Shown here piece by piece: positions 6,493 through 12,966 of a stretch of 15,267 nucleotides of DNA. The position numbers and the translations under genes are program-made. The stretch's first letter is position 1; each line of letters opens with the position of its first letter. Under the pieces are notes generated by a model that was given only the letters and a program-made list of their open reading frames with translations, had not been told where the DNA came from and did not search any database. The stretch spans positions 1 to 15,267 of the forward strand of contig VBPK01000073.1 of assembly GCA_005877225.1 (NCBI GenBank), given 5' to 3'. Source of the stretch: Nitrososphaerota archaeon (GTDB lineage Archaea; Thermoproteota; Nitrososphaeria; Nitrososphaerales; Gagatemarchaeaceae).

Positions 6493-7239
6493 ATGGCTAA
6501 CATCAAGATTCAGGTTGTCAACGAGAGCACCGTCCTCTCAGACGCTCAGGTACGGGCGGCCGTCCCCGCCTTCCAGACCCAAGTCCACCGTGACTTCGCC
6601 GCCGCCTTTGGGATAGACGCGGACCTCTCGTTCGTCCCCCAGGGCACCAACCCAGACCCTTCTTCTTGGATGTTGGTTATCCTGGACAACTCGGACCAGG
6701 CGAACGCGCTCGGCTATCACGACCTCTCCCCGAGCGGGATGCCGCTGGGGAAGGCGTTCGCAGGGGAAGATATTCGGAACGGCCTTCAGTGGCCCGTCAC
6801 TGTGACCCATGAAATGCTCGAGATGCTCGCCGATCCCGATGTCAACCTCACTGTGTTCGTGCAGGATGCCAACTCCACGAGTGGGGTAATCTACGCTTAC
6901 GAGGTCTGCGATCCCTGCGAGGCGGATTCGCTGGCATACAATATCGGAGGGGTCAAGGTCTCGGATTTCGTCTACCCGACATGGTTCGAATCCTTCAGGG
7001 CAGAGGGAAGCACCCAGTTCGACTTCGGAAATAAGATCACGAAGCCCTTCCAGATTCTGCCTGGCGGATACATTGGGGCATTCAACGTAACATCAGGGTC
7101 CGGTTGGCAACAACTCACGGCGACGGCCGGTGGAATCAAGCCTGTGGACCTCAGGAGGGTCGGTGTGAGGGTCGATAGCCGAATTTCTCGGCGGAGCAAG
7201 CCAAGAAGAGACTGGAAAAGGAGCGTCGGGAGAGGGTGA
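6493..7239 (+). CDS. Uncharacterised HEMLE-motif protein, putative metal-binding / metallopeptidase-like family
   Basis: 248 residues, no signal peptide. The core is TVTHEMLEMLADPDVNL (HEMLE at residues 106-110), followed by YAYEVCDPCEAD (E137, C139, C142) and FVYPTWFESF. Other distinctive blocks are WMLVILDNSDQANALGYHDL and TKPFQILPGGYIGAFNVTSGSGWQQL. I recall a widespread bacterial family with VQNESTVL, HELLEMLADP and YEVCDxCEAD; it is annotated only as hypothetical, and the helix with HE..E plus a downstream Glu invites comparison with zincin-type peptidases. No activity is known to me. The start is ATG 6493, because a TAG directly precedes it in frame (6490-6492). The last 30 residues or so are strongly basic and look unlike the rest. 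It shares a promoter element with the divergent phosphoesterase. Confidence 0.7.
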   Translation: MANIKIQVVNESTVLSDAQVRAAVPAFQTQVHRDFAAAFGIDADLSFVPQGTNPDPSSWMLVILDNSDQANALGYHDLSPSGMPLGKAFAGEDIRNGLQWPVTVTHEMLEMLADPDVNLTVFVQDANSTSGVIYAYEVCDPCEADSLAYNIGGVKVSDFVYPTWFESFRAEGSTQFDFGNKITKPFQILPGGYIGAFNVTSGSGWQQLTATAGGIKPVDLRRVGVRVDSRISRRSKPRRDWKRSVGRG

Positions 7240-7280
7240 GCTTGAGGAAACGGTCTCCTGGGGCGAGGTGGCTAGGGTCG

Positions 7281-7303
7281 AATCATTCAATCATTCATTC
7301 ATT
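7281..7303. repeat. Short ATTC tetranucleotide repeat
   Basis: AATCATTCAATCATTCATTCATT is an imperfect run of CATT/ATTC units in the gap between two convergent genes. Its last bases include the stop codon and final Gln codon of the minus-strand PH-domain gene. Confidence 0.6.
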
Positions 7304-7796
7304 GCGGACCGCCGCAGGATGAGCAGAAGGCCGCCTCGGGCGGAAGACGGTGCCCACAGTCTATACAGAATTTGGTTGCCTGTTGTGCTGGGTGGGTGAT
7401 GTGCGAGGTCTGATTCAATGCTGACGGTGAAGTTCGTGGCGGGATGAACCTGATTCCTCCCAGACTTCCCTTCAGACTGTAGATCTGCGCCTTCCAGAGT
7501 CCCGGGTTCTGTGCATGGACCTTGTAGGCGACCACCCGGCCGCCCTGGGTTCGCGCACCGATCACCAGGACCTTCCACACAGTCCCCTCGACTCTCACGT
7601 AGCTTATCTCGTCGAGAGTGAGGTCGAGAAGTGGGGTCTCCGTCTTTCGCAAAACCCCGGACCGATGAATCAGGATGAGCCTTCGGTCCGTAAGGTAGAG
7701 CATACCGTTCCCAGAGACAGGTTGCTCGATGGACGCGTGGCGACTCAACAGGACGGGCTCGTCGGGTCCGAACAACTGGACGTTCTTCAGCGTCAA
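7299..7796 (-). CDS. PH-like (GRAM/YdbS-type) domain protein with C-terminal zinc ribbon
   Basis: 165 residues, no membrane segment. Residues about 10-118 look like a bacterial/archaeal PH-like domain: MLYLTDRRLILIHRSG is the typical 'l.lTd.RLi' strand pair, followed by LLDLTLDEISYVRVEG and a Trp-Lys-containing strand. Residues 144-161 form a zinc ribbon with CIDCG and CSSCG. Such proteins are usually of unknown function; PH-like domains of this type are thought to mediate protein or membrane-surface contacts. The start is TTG 7796: an in-frame TAG lies at 7805-7803, and the next Met (residue 32) falls inside the domain. A weak A/T-rich box near 7820-7828 could be its TATA element. The reading ends inside the ATTC repeat. 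Confidence 0.7.
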   Translation of the reverse strand: MTLKNVQLFGPDEPVLLSRHASIEQPVSGNGMLYLTDRRLILIHRSGVLRKTETPLLDLTLDEISYVRVEGTVWKVLVIGARTQGGRVVAYKVHAQNPGLWKAQIYSLKGSLGGIRFIPPRTSPSALNQTSHITHPAQQATKFCIDCGHRLPPEAAFCSSCGGPQ

Positions 7797-7892
7797 CGCT
7801 CGCTATCTGTGGACGAGAGGAATTTGTCGTTCTTGGCTCCTTTTGTTTGACAAGTTGGTCAGGAATAACAATAGGAGGGAGGCGGCTTCGGC

Positions 7893-8780
7893 CTAGGAGG
7901 AAAGCTGGGAGATGTTTGTCCCGATAAGGTTGATCGAGATACTAAAGACGGCAGGGGACGACCCTCCCGTGAACTTGAACTGAACAGGCAGAGGCACCTG
8001 TTTGCTCACGTAGATGGTACTAACTGCTGTCTGAGCATCATACTCGTAGGCAGTGACGCCGAAGGTCCTGCCGCTTATCGAGACGGTGGTGTCGTAGACT
8101 CGACCCGGACTCAGGGTCGGTGTGAACGGCGATGTTGTCGCGCCGGACGCCGACTTTACCCACCGCGTAGTGCTGTTCTGGTGAGTTTGACCGGCTAGTG
8201 TGAATTTGTAAGTCGTCAGGAACTGCGTCGCCGTTGAATTGAAGTCGACGACCTCCAGCCTAATCGAAAATTGATACGGGAAGAGCAGGGCGGTTCCATT
8301 CGCCCCGTATTCAGCGTATGCTCCCTTGAAAGGGTAAGTGGGCTGGCCTAGTCTCGAGACGTAACCGTATCCGTAATAACCCCCGACGGCCGCGACGACG
8401 ATAACCACAATCACGCTTGCGATTTTTGCGGTCGACCTCCCTGCAGCCAGAGGGGTCTGCCCGAGGGGAGCGCTTCGCTTCAGTTCCGGAAACAAGGAAT
8501 CCGATTTCGGCAGCGATTCGGTATTAAGCTCGTCCAGCGGAGAGATGGTTCTAAGCGCTCCTTCTACGCACCCGCTCTGCCGCCCTCCTTCCTCCGGCTG
8601 ACTTGGGGTCAAGCGTGACACTCGCTTGGTCTCCCTTCTTATGAATCCGCGGCTTCGTCCGAGACTCGAGATCTCGCACCTGTTGCTTACGCCTTGGTTT
8701 GCCTGAGAGAAGGGCTGGTTAGGTGACAAATCAGCGCCAACGACTGACTTGGATGGCCTAGCTAAGAGGTGTTGTCTCAT
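7893..8780 (-). CDS. Single-pass membrane protein with extracytoplasmic beta-rich domain, function unknown
   Basis: Up to 295 residues. A transmembrane helix (about 118-136, ASVIVVIVVAAVGG) is followed by about 160 residues rich in Thr, Ser, Val and aromatic residues with several NxS/T sites, so a beta-sandwich outside the membrane is likely. I recognise no family. The start is uncertain. ATG 8780 overlaps the upstream nitroreductase stop as ATGA, which suggests translational coupling. But the 95 residues it adds are Arg/Ser-rich and lack recognisable structure. TTG 8495 gives a compact 200-residue protein with a short cytoplasmic tail, and a TATA-like CTTAATA (8529-8523) lies about 31 bases before it. 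I give the longest frame and regard 8495 as about equally likely. Confidence 0.6.
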   Translation of the reverse strand: MRQHLLARPSKSVVGADLSPNQPFSQANQGVSNRCEISSLGRSRGFIRRETKRVSRLTPSQPEEGGRQSGCVEGALRTISPLDELNTESLPKSDSLFPELKRSAPLGQTPLAAGRSTAKIASVIVVIVVAAVGGYYGYGYVSRLGQPTYPFKGAYAEYGANGTALLFPYQFSIRLEVVDFNSTATQFLTTYKFTLAGQTHQNSTTRWVKSASGATTSPFTPTLSPGRVYDTTVSISGRTFGVTAYEYDAQTAVSTIYVSKQVPLPVQFKFTGGSSPAVFSISINLIGTNISQLSS

Positions 8781-9328
8781 CGCTTCACGGAACGAGAGAA
8801 GGAACTGCCGTAACTGTTGTAATGGACCCTCCGCTCGAGTGGTTGGCGATTCAATCTTCGTGGTCTCTCGGCCGGTTTTCCGAGTGGAATAATCCCAATC
8901 GGCCTGACTTCTTTCGGGAGCCCCAGGACCTTCGACACCTTCTCATCGTCGAAAGCCCCCACGAAGCAGGCCCCCAAGCCTAGCTCAACGGCGGAGAGCA
9001 GTATTATGAAAGATGCGAATGAACCATCGATGATGCTGTAGAAATCCCTCCCCCTCTCCCCATACCTTCCAACATTTCTCCTCGTGTCGGAGCAGACGAC
9101 GATTACCAGGGGCGCCTCTCCTACGAAGGTCTGCCCGAGAGCCGCCTCAGCCAGTCTTTTCTTGACGCCCTGGTCTCTAACGACCACGAAGTCCTGCGGC
9201 TCCAGATGCCCGGCGCTAGGAGCCCTCCACGCATTTCTCAAAATTCTCCAAACCTTGTCATCCTCGATTGCGTCTCGTCTGAAGGCCCGGATCATGGCTC
9301 GCCTCTTCAACAGAGACTCTAGTTGCAA
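8777..9328 (-). CDS. Nitroreductase-family FMN-dependent oxidoreductase
   Basis: 183 residues, normal for compact family members. RRAMIRAFRRDAI (9-21) is the phosphate-binding 'RRSiRxF' start. APSAGHLEPQDFVVV (36-50) is the FMN-contact block. EAPLVIVVCSD (71-81) and LSAVELGLGACFVGAFDDEKV (111-131) are the characteristic core, followed by IGIIPLGKPAE and the usual PLERxVHYNxYG tail. Members reduce nitro groups, quinones or flavins with NAD(P)H, and some catalyse dehalogenation or ring fragmentation; the substrate is unknown here. The TTG start is supported by a strong ribosome-binding site just before it. The stop overlaps the ATG of the next frame by four bases. Confidence 0.88.
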   Translation of the reverse strand: MQLESLLKRRAMIRAFRRDAIEDDKVWRILRNAWRAPSAGHLEPQDFVVVRDQGVKKRLAEAALGQTFVGEAPLVIVVCSDTRRNVGRYGERGRDFYSIIDGSFASFIILLSAVELGLGACFVGAFDDEKVSKVLGLPKEVRPIGIIPLGKPAERPRRLNRQPLERRVHYNSYGSSFSRSVKR

Positions 9329-9340
9329 CTCACCCCCTCC
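9329..9340 (-). promoter_or_regulatory. Strong Shine-Dalgarno sequence before the nitroreductase TTG
   Basis: On the minus strand GGAGGGGGTGAG directly precedes TTG 9328, with seven bases between GGAGG and the start codon. It is close to the archaeal consensus GGAGGTGA. This decides the TTG start over the internal ATG at codon 12 and contrasts with the near-leaderless starts elsewhere in the window. Confidence 0.65.
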
Positions 9341-9540
9341 CCAACTCGTCGAGGCATGCCCTCCCTCTAGATCGACAGTTTGGCATCTGTTGAGACCCTG
9401 GACGCTGCTTGCCTGCTCTCGTAGACCCTCTTATGCCCCGCGTTCCCGTGATAGAAGTGTATTTCTCGACGGACGTTTGTTGGTGCGGATGCGCGGGGGA
9501 GTTCCAGTCTTCAGCCGGAGCATCCCGGTGGTCGACGAAC

Positions 9541-10797
9541 TTAACGAGTGTTTTTCTTCAATCGTGCGGCCACCATATCGAGAATCACCTTCGCTATTTG
9601 CTCCTTTGGTCGTTCGCTCAACTTTCTCGTCGTCCTGCCGCCGAGTATCAGTACGCTGTTCGTATCCGCACCGAACCCCTTCCCGTTGGAGACGTCGTTG
9701 GCCACCACCAGGTCTGCACCCGCGTGATGCATGAATCGCTTCGCAGCCTGCTTCAGGTCTCCTTGCGAGGGGGCGGTCTCGGCCTTGAACGCGACTATGC
9801 ACAGCTTGGGCCATCTCTTCCTCACGTTATCGATTATCTTTGGTGTGGGTTTCAACTTGAGGTCAATCTCTCCTTCCTGCGTTGGAATCTTGTTCTCGGC
9901 TGGGGTCATCGGGGCGAGGTCGCCCGGCGCTGCTGCGGAGATGAAAGCGTCTGCCTCACTCGCCTTGATTTCAGATAAGACGGCGTCCAGCATGTCCTTT
10001 GTCGTTAACACCCTCCTCGAACGGATGAAGTCAGGAGGGTGCAATCCTCCCCCAAAGATGTAGGATACTTCTGCCCCCCTTCTCCACGCCTCCATCGCTA
10101 GCGCGAGGCCCATCTTGCCAGAGCTCAGGTTGGTGATCACTCTCACCGGGTCGATGAATTCGACGGTCGGGCCTCCGGTCACCACCACTCGCTTTCCCTG
10201 CATGTCCTTCCTCGTGAAGCTTCGGAGCACCGCCTGAACGATTTCGTCGATGCTCGCCATCTTCGCCTTCCCCTCCTCGATCCTCGGTCCGACGAAATCG
10301 ACACCCCTCTCCATCAGCTTCTGCATATTCGAGACGACGGCAGGGTTCTTGTACATCGGCTCGTGGGCGGCCGGACAGATTACGAGTGGGATTCCTCCAC
10401 CGAGTGCCATCGACGCTATCGTCGTGACGGGTGTATCGTCAATGCCGACCGCTACCTTCGACATCGTATTCGCGGTGCAGGGCGCGATAAGGACCAAGTC
10501 GGCTTTGCCCTTCCACTTTCCTGCCAGCCGTACGTGCTCCGTCTTCCCCGTAAGTCTCCTGACGACAGGGTTCCCAGTTGCCCACTCCAATGTCTCGGGC
10601 CTTACGAGCTTCTCGGCTGCCTCGGACATCACCGCGTTTACTTCTGCCCCGTGCCTCATCAGCTCTCTGGCGAGTGAAGGGACCTCGATGGAGGCGACGC
10701 TGCCAGTCACGCAGAGAATGACTGTCCTTCCCTCGAGCTCTCTGCCCCGGGACGACTTGATGTCCTTCAAGGGGTCGGCTGGCTCCTGTTCCTTCAC
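9541..10797 (-). CDS. coaBC: Bifunctional phosphopantothenoylcysteine decarboxylase / phosphopantothenate-cysteine ligase
   Basis: 418 residues from GTG 10797, normal for archaeal CoaBC. It joins cysteine to 4'-phosphopantothenate and decarboxylates the product to 4'-phosphopantetheine, two steps of coenzyme A synthesis. The N-terminal FMN-binding CoaC domain (about 22-195) shows VTGSVASI (30-37), TEHVRL with the conserved His88, IAPCTANT (104-111), and PAAHEPMY (142-149) in the place of the bacterial PxMNxxMW motif. The C-terminal CoaB domain (about 200-418) shows VVTGGPTVEFIDPVR, ITNLSSGKMG (221-230), KLKPTPKIID and VANDVSNGKGF. AAPGD (289-293) replaces the common AAVAD. The frame stays open to 11205, but that part runs antisense to the nitrilase gene; GTG 10797 has a TATA box at the right distance. 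Confidence 0.93.
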   Translation of the reverse strand: MKEQEPADPLKDIKSSRGRELEGRTVILCVTGSVASIEVPSLARELMRHGAEVNAVMSEAAEKLVRPETLEWATGNPVVRRLTGKTEHVRLAGKWKGKADLVLIAPCTANTMSKVAVGIDDTPVTTIASMALGGGIPLVICPAAHEPMYKNPAVVSNMQKLMERGVDFVGPRIEEGKAKMASIDEIVQAVLRSFTRKDMQGKRVVVTGGPTVEFIDPVRVITNLSSGKMGLALAMEAWRRGAEVSYIFGGGLHPPDFIRSRRVLTTKDMLDAVLSEIKASEADAFISAAAPGDLAPMTPAENKIPTQEGEIDLKLKPTPKIIDNVRKRWPKLCIVAFKAETAPSQGDLKQAAKRFMHHAGADLVVANDVSNGKGFGADTNSVLILGGRTTRKLSERPKEQIAKVILDMVAARLKKNTR

Positions 10798-10818
10798 AAA
10801 TTTGGGCTGCTGGATGGT

Positions 10819-10830
10819 GTGTAATATCCT
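10819..10830 (-). promoter_or_regulatory. TATA box for leaderless coaBC transcript
   Basis: AGGATATTACAC on the minus strand is centred about 28 bases before GTG 10797. The distance fits a leaderless transcript and supports the chosen start over upstream in-frame codons. Confidence 0.5.
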
Positions 10831-10884
10831 TGCAATTCGACCACCCAGAAATACTAGGGAATCGCAACGTGATGTGGGGGGGTT

Positions 10885-11688
10885 TTGGGCCGCATCAGGG
10901 TCGCAGCCGTTCAGACCGGCATTTACGGTAATAACCCGGGCAGAGCCCTCAAAGATGCGGAAGCCCTGGTTCGGGGCGCAGCCGAGAAGGGAGCGAGGCT
11001 GATCAGCCTCCCCGAGCACTGGCTTCTCTCCAAAGTTCTCAAGGACGACGACCCCATCCTTCGGCGATTCACGAAACTCGCGGAGGAGCTCGACGCATAC
11101 ATCAACCTGGGAGCGTACTACGAGTCTCGAGACGGTCGCACGCACCTTACGAGCCTCACGGTCTCGCCGAGATGGTCCGTTCTCTCTCGTCAAGACAAGG
11201 TGCATCTTTACCGGCGGGAGAAAAGAATGGCGAGTGAGGGTTCAGGATTCAGGCTCGTCACGGTCGACGGTGCCAGGGTCGGTGTCCTGGTCTGCCACGA
11301 TGTCGTCTTCCCTGAGAGTTCCAGAACTCTGACCTTGATGGGGGCCGAGCTGTTGGTAGTCCCTTCCTTCATAGCCGCCAGGGGGACTGAGCCTTGGCTC
11401 GTCTACTTGAGGGCGCGGGCCCTCGAGAATCGTGTGCCGGTCGTCGCCCCGAACGTCTACCACCCTCCTAAGTTTCTCGGGAGAAGCTCCGTAATCGACC
11501 TAATCTACGACAAGAAAGAGCACGTCATGGAGCTTTTCGAGAGAACGGCTCAAGACAAGACGACCTCTGTGGTCGTCGACCTCGACCTCGCTTCGAAGAG
11601 CGGCTTGAGGCGAGAGAGGCTCCGCGAACTGAGACCGAATGCGTATCTTCAGCCTGCTCCAGTGCCGACGGGCTCGACCAGGAGCTAG
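10885..11688 (+). CDS. Carbon-nitrogen hydrolase (nitrilase/amidase superfamily)
   Basis: 267 residues. The full catalytic triad is present: E44 in ISLPEHW, K105 in RQDKVHLY, and C137 in VLVCHDVVFPE. The alpha-beta-beta-alpha fold core is marked by RIRVAAVQTG at the start and RARALENRVPVVAPN near 180. Family members hydrolyse omega-amides, carbamoyl groups, beta-ureido compounds or nitriles. The active-site Cys is followed by HD rather than the YD or FD of well-studied amidases, so the substrate is open; an amidase is more likely than a true nitrilase. The start is TTG 10885: an in-frame TGA lies at 10870 with no ATG or GTG between. G-rich GGGGGGG just upstream may act as ribosome-binding site, and AAATACTA near 10850 is a possible TATA box. 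It is divergent from coaBC. Confidence 0.88.
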   Translation: MGRIRVAAVQTGIYGNNPGRALKDAEALVRGAAEKGARLISLPEHWLLSKVLKDDDPILRRFTKLAEELDAYINLGAYYESRDGRTHLTSLTVSPRWSVLSRQDKVHLYRREKRMASEGSGFRLVTVDGARVGVLVCHDVVFPESSRTLTLMGAELLVVPSFIAARGTEPWLVYLRARALENRVPVVAPNVYHPPKFLGRSSVIDLIYDKKEHVMELFERTAQDKTTSVVVDLDLASKSGLRRERLRELRPNAYLQPAPVPTGSTRS

Positions 11689-11823
11689 GCGACTGACCTC
11701 CTCTTCGTTCAGCTAGTGATGTCCTTCTCCGCCAGTCGAGGACCGAGTGCACAGGTGGCTGATCTAGCGGAGGCAATCGCAGTCCTTAAGCCATCAATCT
11801 TGTACCGAATCGATATTCAGACC

Positions 11824-12966
11824 TTGACCTTGGATGGTCATGTCACTCCAGAAGGAACGAAGAAGTTCGCCGAAAGATCGGTCAAAGGGGAGAGTGCCTT
11901 AGGCTCTCACTTCAGGACATTCGAGTCTTTGAGCCTCGGGTCGCTCGGGATTGGAACGTATCTTGGGGACCCGGACGCGTACACAGACCAGCTCGTGGAG
12001 GAGGCCGTCTTCACTTCGCTGAAATCTGGCGTGATTAACGTCATCGATACGGCGATAAACTACAGGTCTCAAAGAGGCGAGAGGTCGGTCGGCAGAGCGC
12101 TCCAGAGGTTGGCTCGGGAGGGGGTCGTGAAGAGGGAGGAAGTATTCCTCGCCTCGAAGAACGGCTACGTCACCAACGACGGAGAACTTCCGATGGACAT
12201 CTGGACATACATTCATAGAGAGTTCGTGAAGCCCGGGATTCTCAAGCCCGACGAGATCGGAGCTGAAATGCACAGCACGTCTGTCCCCTTCCTCAAGGCC
12301 CAGTTCGAGCGCAGCCTGAGAAACCTCGGAGTGGGCGCCCTGGACCTGATGTACCTCCACAACGCAGGGGAGGCGTGGCTCAGGGAGATAGGCATCAGGC
12401 GCTTTCTGGAGAGACTCGAGGCTGTTTTCTCCTACTACGAGGAGGAGAGGCGGAGGGGGAGGCTGAAGTACTACGGGCTCGCAACGTGGAACTCATTCAG
12501 GGTGCCCAATTCTCACCCCGAACACTTGAACCTGGACGATGTCGTCGACGTTGCCAGGAACGTCGGTGGAGGGGACCATGGCTTCCGGTTCATACAACTC
12601 CCCCTGAATCGGGGGATGACTGAGGCGTTCACTCGGAATCAGAGGATGATGGATGACCAGCTATCGGTACTCGAGGCCGCCGAACGCCTTGGAGTGGGTA
12701 TCTTCACCAGCGCCCCACTCGACCACGGGCGGCTCCTCTCGGCTGATTATCAGAAGGAGGGTTACACGCGCAGCGGCTTCCTGCTGCAGTTTCCGCGTTC
12801 GGCCCACCCATCAGTCATCGCTCCCCTTGTGGGCCACAAGCAGCCGGAGCATGTGACGGAGAATCTCAAGATCGGGTCGGTTCCGCCGCTGAGCGGCAGC
12901 GAGTTCTCACGAACCTACGGCTCGTTCCTCGAGGGTGGCCGCGGGAGCGCGGGAGGGAGGAGCTAG
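11824..12966 (+). CDS. Aldo/keto reductase family protein
   Basis: 380 residues from TTG 11824, or 378 from TTG 11830. It is a TIM-barrel NAD(P)H oxidoreductase. The catalytic tetrad is in place: Asp and Tyr in VIDTAINYRSQRGE, Lys in FLASKNGYV, His in LMYLHNAGE. SLGIGTYLGDPD and KYYGLATWNSFRVP are characteristic of a subfamily that begins DGxxTPEGTxxFxxR, which here is DGHVTPEGTKKFAER; that is why the start is placed at 11824 or 11830 although the frame is open from 11716. SVLEAAERLGVGIFTSAPLDHGRL matches the C-terminal cofactor region. The substrate is unknown; the long loops inserted in the barrel differ from sugar or keto-steroid reductases. It converges on the methyltransferase gene, sharing a CTAG at the stop codons. 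Confidence 0.85.
   Translation: MTLDGHVTPEGTKKFAERSVKGESALGSHFRTFESLSLGSLGIGTYLGDPDAYTDQLVEEAVFTSLKSGVINVIDTAINYRSQRGERSVGRALQRLAREGVVKREEVFLASKNGYVTNDGELPMDIWTYIHREFVKPGILKPDEIGAEMHSTSVPFLKAQFERSLRNLGVGALDLMYLHNAGEAWLREIGIRRFLERLEAVFSYYEEERRRGRLKYYGLATWNSFRVPNSHPEHLNLDDVVDVARNVGGGDHGFRFIQLPLNRGMTEAFTRNQRMMDDQLSVLEAAERLGVGIFTSAPLDHGRLLSADYQKEGYTRSGFLLQFPRSAHPSVIAPLVGHKQPEHVTENLKIGSVPPLSGSEFSRTYGSFLEGGRGSAGGRS

Noticed and set aside
7140..7239. Possible frameshift near the end of the HEMLE gene, because another frame reads a helical charged tail
   Set aside because: A stop codon sits at the start of the alternative segment and the basic tail may be native; nothing decides for a shift.
9433..9540. 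Short plus-strand frame with CWCGCAG, suggestive of a zinc-binding peptide
   Set aside because: The frame runs on far into the antisense of coaBC with no sensible end, and it has no promoter or ribosome-binding signal.
10798..11205. N-terminal extension of coaBC of about 136 residues
   Set aside because: It is antisense to the nitrilase gene with intact triad; family length and a TATA box support GTG 10797.
11716..11823. N-terminal extension of the aldo/keto reductase from 11716/11719
   Set aside because: The family begins at the DGxxTPEGT block; the extension has no resemblance to a conserved region.
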